From Chloroflexota bacterium (GTDB lineage Bacteria; Chloroflexota; Dehalococcoidia; Dehalococcoidales; UBA3254): 11,888 nucleotides of DNA. The stretch lies in the NCBI GenBank assembly GCA_017860765.1, contig JAGDMY010000014.1, positions 1-11,888 on the forward strand, read 5' to 3'. Shown here piece by piece: positions 1 to 5,632 of this stretch. Below the pieces are notes generated by a model. That model was not told the DNA's origin and made no database searches. It worked only from the letters and a program-made list of their open reading frames with translations. The position numbers were made by a program, and so were the translations under genes. Position 1 is the stretch's first letter. Each line of letters opens with the position of its first letter.

Positions 1-111
1 GCCGGGGTTGAACTGATAGTATGCGCTCTGACAGCCTGGTATTTGATGTGCCATGTTATCATGACGCCTTTGAAGATAAAAGTCCCCGCCGGCCAGGCCT
101 GGGTGAAATAG
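1..111 (+). CDS. C-terminal fragment of an integral membrane protein, possibly an acetate-uptake (GPR1/FUN34/YaaH) transporter
   Basis: Frame 1 is open from the window edge to a TAG at 109-111 and gives 36 residues; the gene starts outside the window. The fragment contains one hydrophobic segment (about residues 3-22, containing LIVCALTAWYLM) followed by a short polar tail ending in QAWVK. A final transmembrane helix with an AWYL motif and a Pro/Gly-containing tail resembles the end of AceTr-family (GPR1/FUN34/YaaH) transporters. That family call is from memory of the pattern and rests on very few residues, so another membrane protein is quite possible. The strong hairpin that begins 25 bp after the stop, and a convergent gene behind it, support this being a real gene end. 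Nothing upstream can be seen. Confidence 0.5.
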   Translation, partial: AGVELIVCALTAWYLMCHVIMTPLKIKVPAGQAWVK

Positions 112-135
112 CCGGTTGAACGAGACCTGAAAACT

Positions 136-172
136 AAAGTCCCCGCCAGCCTTTAGACCGGCGGGGACTTTT
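136..172. terminator. Bidirectional hairpin terminator between convergent genes
   Basis: AAAGTCCCCGCC at 136-147 pairs perfectly with GGCGGGGACTTT at 160-171, giving a 12-bp stem with a 12-nt loop. On the + strand it is followed by a T-rich run (CTTTTAATCTT) and on the - strand by TTTAGTTTT, so it can end transcription from both sides. It lies 25 bp after the + strand membrane-protein stop and overlaps the stop codon of the - strand hydrolase (171-173). Confidence 0.85.
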
Positions 173-1019
173 AATCTTCCCTCCAGTCCCAGACTCTTCC
201 CCCTTTAAATACATTGGAGTTCATTTCGTTGCTGATAAAAAGGTTAGCCTCCGGAAAGCGTTTGACCATGGCGTAGTAGAAACCTGCCACATCTTTGGTG
301 TTAGCTAATTCCTCCTCTGTGGCTACCAGATAGTCCCGGGTAAAACTGCAGGCGCTGGAATCAAAAGGCATGCCCGGCTTCTGATGGCCTGGAATAATGA
401 CCTCGGCGCCTAGAGTCTCAAAATGCTCTATATCCTGTATCCATTGCTGACGTTCCTGCGGGGTGACCTCGCAGGTAAAGGGATGGGCCTGGTTAAAAAG
501 AACGTCGCTCCCGTAAAGGGTCTTTATGGAAGGAATCCAGACTACGGTGTTGTATCTCAGGTCACCCATTATCTGAGGAAGAATCTCGATGCGCTGCCCC
601 TCCAGCTCTATAAAATTTCGGGAAAGGGGCTCGATATTGACTACTTTCCGGGGGACGTTGGTGACGCCGATCACCTCTTCCCAGTGTTCAAGTTTGCCAA
701 AGAACTGTCGGTTGATCGTGCGGGCGACCTCCGGGAGTGCGGTAACCCGGGCTTCCGGGAAAGCCACAGCAATCGGCCCCAGTCCAAAATAATGATCGGG
801 ATGGGCATGGGTCACATAGACCTCCCTCAAATGCTTCCCCGTTTCCAGAATTTCCGCCACAACCCGATGAGCGTTGGATAATGTCCATTGGGCATCTATC
901 AGAACAGCCTCGGTCTTTCCCATCACGATCACTGAAGCCACCTCAAAACCTTTTTCGTCGCTGAAATAGGTCCTGGTAGCCAGAGCATTCAGCCCATGTT
1001 GGTTGGTCCTAACCTCCAT
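171..1019 (-). CDS. MBL-fold (metallo-beta-lactamase superfamily) metallohydrolase
   Basis: This is a 282-residue soluble protein with no signal peptide, so it is probably a cytoplasmic hydrolase. The superfamily zinc motif is clear as THAHPDH (His71, His73, Asp75, His76, counted from the chosen start). A later GSD (Asp172) and a PGH (His212) fit the bridging-Asp and final-His positions. The usual third-motif GH(T) appears as GDL, with Asp153 where His is common. The family covers lactonases, glyoxalase-II-like thioesterases and others; no substrate can be named. The start at 1019 is chosen because a perfect Shine-Dalgarno GGAGGG lies 7 nt upstream. An in-frame ATG at 1034 would add five residues but has poor Shine-Dalgarno spacing. 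The gene is a single unit: it ends in the shared terminator and is divergent from etfB. Confidence 0.88.
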   Translation of the reverse strand: MEVRTNQHGLNALATRTYFSDEKGFEVASVIVMGKTEAVLIDAQWTLSNAHRVVAEILETGKHLREVYVTHAHPDHYFGLGPIAVAFPEARVTALPEVARTINRQFFGKLEHWEEVIGVTNVPRKVVNIEPLSRNFIELEGQRIEILPQIMGDLRYNTVVWIPSIKTLYGSDVLFNQAHPFTCEVTPQERQQWIQDIEHFETLGAEVIIPGHQKPGMPFDSSACSFTRDYLVATEEELANTKDVAGFYYAMVKRFPEANLFISNEMNSNVFKGGRVWDWRED

Positions 1020-1026
1020 ATCCTTA

Positions 1027-1032
1027 CCCTCC
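1027..1032 (-). promoter_or_regulatory. Ribosome binding site deciding the hydrolase start
   Basis: On the - strand GGAGGG is followed by 7 nt and then ATG (1019-1017). This sequence overlaps codons 1-3 of the alternative upstream ATG at 1034, so the downstream ATG is preferred. Confidence 0.7.
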
Positions 1033-1064
1033 ATATTAATCTTCAGTCTTCTGAAGTCAGGCTC

Positions 1065-1093
1065 ATTTTAAGCCTTTTGATTTCCCCAGACAA
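1065..1093 (-). promoter_or_regulatory. Candidate sigma-70 type promoter for the MBL-fold hydrolase
   Basis: Read on the - strand, TTGTCT (1093-1088) and TAAAAT (1070-1065) are separated by 17 bp, matching the -35 consensus at 4 of 6 and the -10 at 5 of 6. Transcription would begin near 1058, giving a leader of about 40 nt. A perfect 6-bp inverted repeat, CTTCAG/CTGAAG (1041-1046 and 1051-1056), falls within that leader and could be an operator or a small hairpin. Confidence 0.35.
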
Positions 1094-1434
1094 TAAGCTT
1101 TTTTGAGATGTTGCTTCTAATCCTGTATTGCCCTGGGGATTACCCGGGGATTAGGTTTCGACTTAAATACTCCCTGGTCATAATTCCTTAGTCATAATTT
1201 AGTGGAATCGCCAAATGATTGGGACCCCCTTTTGGTCTACCTCCACGGCTTGCTAATTTCCTTATTGTGAGATACAATTAAGCGAAATTGATTTTGATGT
1301 TCACTCCATCAATCGGCTAGAGGTTGAGATAGCTAACACAAAAAAACCGTAAAATACCGAAACCCTCCGGGTACAATACTCGAATATGGAATGATTGTAG
1401 GGGGGTTTTGCTGCCAATTTAAGGTTGCTTATCA
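1094..1434. other. Divergent intergenic region with short repeats, no gene seen
   Basis: No convincing coding frame or RNA gene is seen here. Contents include two adjacent 11-bp direct repeats, CCTGGGGATTA (1132-1142) and CCCGGGGATTA (1143-1153), and two copies of GTCATAATT (1177-1185 and 1191-1199). There is also a candidate + strand promoter (separate entry) and an inverted repeat TTGATG/CATCAA (1294-1299 and 1307-1312) placed where it would be in the early leader of that transcript. These look like regulator sites for the divergent hydrolase and etf genes, but no known operator is recognised. Confidence 0.4.
1250..1278 (+). promoter_or_regulatory. Candidate promoter of the etfBA-membrane oxidoreductase operon
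   Basis: TTGCTA (1250-1255) and TACAAT (1273-1278) are separated by exactly 17 bp, matching the -35 at 4 of 6 and the -10 at 5 of 6. The transcript would start near 1285 and carry a leader of about 160 nt before etfB. A 6-bp inverted repeat (1294-1312) would fall just downstream of the start site. A second TACAAT at 1372-1377 is nearer the gene but has no fitting -35 box. Confidence 0.4.
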
Positions 1435-1443
1435 AAGGCGGTG
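1435..1443 (+). promoter_or_regulatory. Ribosome binding site deciding the etfB start
   Basis: AAGGCGGTG differs from the ideal AAGGAGGTG at one base and sits 3 nt before ATG 1447. The in-frame GTG at 1441 is part of this site, so it is unlikely to be the initiator. Confidence 0.7.
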
Positions 1444-1446
1444 CTA

Positions 1447-2259
1447 ATGCTGGTAGTGACTTGCATCAAACAGGTGCCGGATACCACTCAGGTCAAAATT
1501 GATCCTGCCACCGGTACTTTGATCAGAGAAGGGGTACCTTTCATCATTAACCCTTTCGATTCTCATGCTGCGGAGGAGAGCCTCCGCCTTAAAGACCGAT
1601 ACGGCTTCAAGGTGGTAGCTATATCAATGGGGCCGCCAAATACGGCGGTTACCTTAAAAAAGATGCTGGCCCTGGGCGTCGATGAAACGGTCCTTCTCAG
1701 CGACCGGGTTTTTGGAGGGGCAGATACCCTGGCAACCAGTATAGTCCTGGCAGATACTATTAAGAGGCTGGCGCAGAAGGAAGAGGTAGGGCTGGTGCTC
1801 TGCGGGAGACAGACTATTGACGGAGATACTGCTCAGGTGGGACCTGGCATTGCCACCCGCCTAAAATATAACCAATTGACTCTGGTTGACCAGATACAAG
1901 GTGTGGATTTGGCGGCTAAAACAGTTAAGGTCAGGAGGAAATTAGAGGGAAGATGGGAGATTGTAGAGGCGCCCCTACCGGCCTTGATCACCGTCGTCCG
2001 GGAGATTAACCAACCCCGCTACCCCAAGGTCCCTATGAGGCTGATGGCAGAAGAAGCTTCAGTAAGCGTCTGGGATAATAAGGTGCTGCAGCTGTCCGAA
2101 GACAGCATCGGCCTGAGGGGATCGGCCACCCAGGTCCGCCGGATTTTTTCGCCCCAGAGGGCTCAGGGGGAGATCATTGGTGATGGATTAAATAACCCGG
2201 TTGAAGCGGCCAGACTGTTGATCGATAGATTGCTGGAGAAGGATATACTGGCTCTTTAG
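1447..2259 (+). CDS. etfB: Electron transfer flavoprotein beta subunit
   Basis: EtfB, with EtfA, forms a soluble FAD-containing dimer that takes electrons from acyl-CoA dehydrogenases or related enzymes. The 270-residue length is usual for the family. The N-terminus (VVTCIKQVPDT) and the INPFD segment are typical. So are GGADTLATS and, in the mid region, GRQTIDGDTAQVGP, the form common in anaerobic and bifurcating-type ETFs. The later stretch KVRRKLEGRWEIVEAPLPALITV corresponds to the EtfB signature. Some anaerobic ETFs confurcate or bifurcate electrons with NADH and ferredoxin; motif inspection alone does not prove that here. The start at 1447 is chosen from the near-perfect Shine-Dalgarno. 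This is the first gene of an operon: 23 bp separate it from etfA, and a hairpin spans its stop codon. Confidence 0.95.
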   Translation: MLVVTCIKQVPDTTQVKIDPATGTLIREGVPFIINPFDSHAAEESLRLKDRYGFKVVAISMGPPNTAVTLKKMLALGVDETVLLSDRVFGGADTLATSIVLADTIKRLAQKEEVGLVLCGRQTIDGDTAQVGPGIATRLKYNQLTLVDQIQGVDLAAKTVKVRRKLEGRWEIVEAPLPALITVVREINQPRYPKVPMRLMAEEASVSVWDNKVLQLSEDSIGLRGSATQVRRIFSPQRAQGEIIGDGLNNPVEAARLLIDRLLEKDILAL

Positions 2260-2266
2260 AAGAGCC
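2250..2266 (+). other. Intercistronic hairpin centred on the etfB stop codon
   Basis: GGCTCTT (2250-2256) and AAGAGCC (2260-2266) form a perfect 7-bp stem whose 3-nt loop is the etfB stop codon TAG. It is followed by an A-rich, not U-rich, stretch, so it does not look like a terminator. It lies 16 bp before the etfA ATG, which lacks a clear Shine-Dalgarno. It might affect mRNA processing or the etfB to etfA translation ratio. Confidence 0.5.
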
Positions 2267-2282
2267 CAAAATAAAACTGTCT

Positions 2283-3650
2283 ATGGACGATCAAGAGAAG
2301 AAAAAAGTTAAAAGACCCCTGGGAGTGGCCAGGCTCATCCCTGGTAAGTGCATCGCCTGCGGTGCCCGCTGTCAGGCTGACTGCCGGGCCAAAGCAGTCA
2401 CCATGAATGAAAAAGGGGAACCGGTGATTGATATATCAAAATGCACCGGATGCCGGCGCTGTCTTAAAATCTGCCCGGCAGCAGCCCTTGAGATATACTT
2501 TACAGCGGAGCAGCAGGAGATCTTAAAGCAGCTGGCGGGGACCTCACCAGCGGCAGCCACCGAAGCGTCTGAAGCCGAGCCGGAGAGCGAGGAAAGGGCG
2601 GTCGCCGCTAAACTTAAAGAATATCAGGGAGTCTGGGTTTTTGTTGAGCAGACCGATGGTAAACCGGCTTCGGTATCCTGGGAGCTCCTGGGCGCCGGCA
2701 GTAATTTGGCCAGGACGCTCGGAGTGGAGCTCTGTGCCATTATTATCGGACATAATGTAGAGCCACTGTGTCGAGAATCTTTTGGCTGGGGAGCCTCCCG
2801 GGCCTATCTAATTGATGAGGAATTATTCCGCTATTACCGCACCGAACCTTACTACCGCGCTTTTTGTTATCTGATCAGAAAATACAAGCCGGAGATCGTG
2901 CTCCTGGGGGCCACCGGCCTGGGACGGGACCTGGCCGGCGCTGTGGCCACAGAACTGGGCACCGGTCTGACTGCGGACTGCACCGGCCTAGCTATTGATG
3001 AAAATAGATTCCTGCTTCAGACCCGTCCGGCCTTCGGCGGGAATATCATGGCCACGATTTTAACCGAGAAGACCAGGCCTCAGATGTCCACTGTCCGGCC
3101 GCATGTTATGCCCCTGCCTGAACGGGACGCCAGGTGTCAGGGCACCATCATACGGGAGACCCTTGCCCTGCAAGAAAAGGATATTGCCGCTAAAGTACTG
3201 GAGATTGTGGACGAGCATAAACTGGGGGAGGATGCTGTGGATATCGCAGCTGCCGATATTATTGTCTCTGGAGGACGCGGCATGCTGGCGAAAGAGAATT
3301 TCGCTCTCCTCAAAGAACTGGCTGTGGAAATTGGCGGAGTAGTGGCTGCCTCCCGCGGGGCGGTCGAGGCTGGTTGGATGCCGGTAGAAAGGCAGGTGGG
3401 GCAGACCGGTAAGACGGTTAGACCGAAGATTTATATTGCCTGCGGGATAAGCGGTGCCATCCAGCACCTGGTAGGCATGCAGGACTCGAACATCATCATC
3501 GCCATCAATCGCGACCGTCAGGCACCCATTTTTGAGGTGGCGACCTATGCTATTGAAGGGGATTTATTTCAGGTAGTGCCAGCCCTGACGCAGCGAATTA
3601 AAGAGTTGCGGGTTAAAAAGCCACCCGAAAACGTCTGTTTGACTCCTTGA
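2283..3650 (+). CDS. etfA: Electron transfer flavoprotein alpha subunit with N-terminal 2x[4Fe-4S] ferredoxin domain
   Basis: At 455 residues this is longer than a plain EtfA (about 310-330) because of an N-terminal ferredoxin-like domain. Cys23, Cys26, Cys30 and Cys34 (CIACGARCQADC) and Cys54, Cys57, Cys60 and Cys64 (CTGCRRCLKICP) can bind two [4Fe-4S] clusters. An Ala/Glu-rich linker (about 80-112) leads to the EtfA N-domain. The C-terminal FAD domain shows SRGAVEAGW (357-365) and the full EtfA signature IYIACGISGAIQHLVGM (383-399), followed by NRDRQAPIFEVATYAIEGDL. Ferredoxin-fused EtfA is known from anaerobes, such as CarE of caffeyl-CoA reductase and LctC of lactate dehydrogenase complexes. 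Here the domain would offer an entry or exit route between FAD and the next gene's Fe-S clusters. The ATG is the sensible start, although its Shine-Dalgarno is weak; it ends 9 bp before the membrane oxidoreductase. Confidence 0.95.
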   Translation: MDDQEKKKVKRPLGVARLIPGKCIACGARCQADCRAKAVTMNEKGEPVIDISKCTGCRRCLKICPAAALEIYFTAEQQEILKQLAGTSPAAATEASEAEPESEERAVAAKLKEYQGVWVFVEQTDGKPASVSWELLGAGSNLARTLGVELCAIIIGHNVEPLCRESFGWGASRAYLIDEELFRYYRTEPYYRAFCYLIRKYKPEIVLLGATGLGRDLAGAVATELGTGLTADCTGLAIDENRFLLQTRPAFGGNIMATILTEKTRPQMSTVRPHVMPLPERDARCQGTIIRETLALQEKDIAAKVLEIVDEHKLGEDAVDIAAADIIVSGGRGMLAKENFALLKELAVEIGGVVAASRGAVEAGWMPVERQVGQTGKTVRPKIYIACGISGAIQHLVGMQDSNIIIAINRDRQAPIFEVATYAIEGDLFQVVPALTQRIKELRVKKPPENVCLTP

Positions 3651-3659
3651 GGAGAAAAA

Positions 3660-5630
3660 GTGTCGCTCACTAATCTGGTTTTTATCATCATTTTCGTCAT
3701 AGCAGCGGTCCTATTTTGTTTAAGCAGCTACCGCCGGTTCAGCCTGATTGCCATTGGCCTCCCTGAAAACCGGTTTGACAGACCGGGGAGACGTATCTGG
3801 AAAGTGGTCATCTTCCCCATTCTTCAACTCTGCACTATCACCCGGAAGTATCGTTTCGGACTGAACCACGCGGTGCTCTTCTGGTGCTTCCTGGTCCTCC
3901 TCGTGGCCAATACTGAATTTGTTTTACATGGTCTGGCCCCGGGTATCAGCTTTTCCAGATTGCCTGATGGGGCCTATTTCGCACTGGCTTATATCTTCGA
4001 TATAGTCTCCATCCTGGCTTTTCTAGCAGCCATCGCTGCGATTGTGCGCCGCCTGGCCTTTCCGCCGAAATATTTAGCGGCCCGCAGCCCGGACGCTTTC
4101 GTGATCCTGGGCCTGGTGGTGGCCTTGATGATTATGTTTTTTGGATTTCATGGCAGCGAAATTGCCGCCGGCACCGAGCGAGCCGCTGCCTGGATGCCGG
4201 TTTCCAACCTGGTCTCCCATCTTTTTGTGGGGACCCCTCCGGCCACCCCCCTCATTTTCTGGTGGCTGCATGCCCTGATCTTCTTCAGCTTCTTGAATTA
4301 CCTGCCCTACAGCAAGCACGCCCACATTATGACCTCTATCCCCAATGTTTTCTTCAGCCGGCTGGAGAGGGTCAAAACTCAACCGCGTGAAGAATTTCGC
4401 AAAGGCCTGACCTACGGGGTCAGCCGGATAGATAAATTCTCCTGGAAAAGCCTTCTGGACTCCTTTTCCTGCACTGAATGCGGCCGCTGCAGCGACCTCT
4501 GTCCGGCTACGAATACCGGGAAACCCTTAAATCCCAGGCTGGTGATCCATGATATCAAGGTTAATCTGCTGCAAAATGGCCGCCCGATAAAAAAGGGCAG
4601 CGAAACGGTACTTCCGTTAATAGGCGGCAACCGGGAAGGGAGCGTATCCGAAGAGGTAATCTGGGAGTGTACTACCTGCGCAGCCTGCACCACGGTCTGT
4701 CCGGTATTTATTGAGCAATTTCCCCGCCTTATCGATATGCGCCGCAACCTGGTAGAGATGCAGGCCAGCTTTCCGCTCGAATTACTGGCCTTCTTTGATA
4801 ATATGGAGCAGCGCAGCAATCCCTGGGGAATCGCTCCTTCTGAACGTACCAAATGGACCTCCAAACTCACTGTGAACACATTCGAGCCCGGCCGGACCGA
4901 ATACTTATTTTATGTCGGCTGCTTCGGCTCTTTTGATACCCGGAGCAAAAAGGTCACCACCGCTATTGCTGAAATTCTCAATGCAGCCGGAGTCTCCTGG
5001 GGGATCCTGGGAAAAGACGAATATTGCTGCGGAGATAGTCTCAGGCGGCTGGGCAACGAATTTGTTTTTGATAAAATGGCCAAGGCCAATGTCAACCTTT
5101 TTAAACAGAAGGGAATCCAGAAGGTAATCGTGGAATGTCCTCATTGCTATAATACGCTGAAGAACGATTACCGCCAGTACGGTATCGAGCTGGAAGTCGT
5201 ACACCATTCCGAATTTATTGATCAGCTGATCCAGCAGGGCCGCCTTAAATTGAATCAAGGCGGCGGGCTGGGGAATGTTGTCCTGCATGATTCCTGCTAT
5301 CTCGGCCGTTACAACTCTCTCTATCAGGCGCCGCGGCATGTAATTGCCGCTGCTACAGGGACCGGACCGCGGGAAATGGACCGGCACCATGACCGTTCCT
5401 TTTGCTGCGGCGCCGGAGGAGGGCGAATGTGGATGGAGGAATCGCTGGGCAAACGCATTAACATAGAACGCGTCGAGGAAGCCCTCAGGAAAAACCCCAA
5501 CACCATAAGTGTCTGCTGCCCCTATTGCATGACCATGTTTGAGGACGGACTAAAGGACAAGAATGTTGCGGACAAGGTCAAAGTGCTTGATATCGCCGAA
5601 ATCGTCGCGCAGAACTTGCCAAAGGGGTAA
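3660..5630 (+). CDS. Membrane-bound Fe-S oxidoreductase (NarI-like cytochrome b plus CCG domains), probable ETF:menaquinone oxidoreductase
   Basis: This 656-residue fusion likely passes electrons between the ETF encoded just upstream and menaquinone. The N-terminal part (about 1-235) has five or six hydrophobic helices, about 5-24, 70-90, 105-130, 145-165 and 195-217. His70, His90, His164, His187, His204 and His220 are candidate heme b ligands, as in NarI-like domains. A cytoplasmic ferredoxin domain follows with Cys271/274/277/281 and Cys337/340/343/347. Two HdrB-like CCG modules are then seen: Cys421, Cys456-457, Cys493 and Cys496, then Cys546, Cys582-583, Cys619-620 and Cys623. This domain order and the etfBA neighbourhood match the EMO enzymes described in syntrophic and metal-reducing anaerobes. 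The GTG start has a Shine-Dalgarno, GAGGAG (3649-3654), overlapping the etfA stop. The role is inferred from family and context. Confidence 0.9.
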   Translation: MSLTNLVFIIIFVIAAVLFCLSSYRRFSLIAIGLPENRFDRPGRRIWKVVIFPILQLCTITRKYRFGLNHAVLFWCFLVLLVANTEFVLHGLAPGISFSRLPDGAYFALAYIFDIVSILAFLAAIAAIVRRLAFPPKYLAARSPDAFVILGLVVALMIMFFGFHGSEIAAGTERAAAWMPVSNLVSHLFVGTPPATPLIFWWLHALIFFSFLNYLPYSKHAHIMTSIPNVFFSRLERVKTQPREEFRKGLTYGVSRIDKFSWKSLLDSFSCTECGRCSDLCPATNTGKPLNPRLVIHDIKVNLLQNGRPIKKGSETVLPLIGGNREGSVSEEVIWECTTCAACTTVCPVFIEQFPRLIDMRRNLVEMQASFPLELLAFFDNMEQRSNPWGIAPSERTKWTSKLTVNTFEPGRTEYLFYVGCFGSFDTRSKKVTTAIAEILNAAGVSWGILGKDEYCCGDSLRRLGNEFVFDKMAKANVNLFKQKGIQKVIVECPHCYNTLKNDYRQYGIELEVVHHSEFIDQLIQQGRLKLNQGGGLGNVVLHDSCYLGRYNSLYQAPRHVIAAATGTGPREMDRHHDRSFCCGAGGGRMWMEESLGKRINIERVEEALRKNPNTISVCCPYCMTMFEDGLKDKNVADKVKVLDIAEIVAQNLPKG

Positions 5631-5632
5631 CT

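Noticed and set aside
423..881. 152-codon + strand open frame inside the hydrolase
   Set aside because: It is antisense to the HxHxDH-containing protein and has no motif or ribosome site.
1195..1430. Sigma-54 (GG-N10-GC) promoter upstream of etfB
   Set aside because: GG and GC pairs were checked near TTGGTC, GGGGGTTTTGC and GGTTGC; none has the required 10-bp spacing with flanking consensus.
4905..5390. 161-codon - strand open frame within the EMO-type gene
   Set aside because: It is a mirror of the Cys-rich CCG modules in the + strand gene, with no motif of its own.
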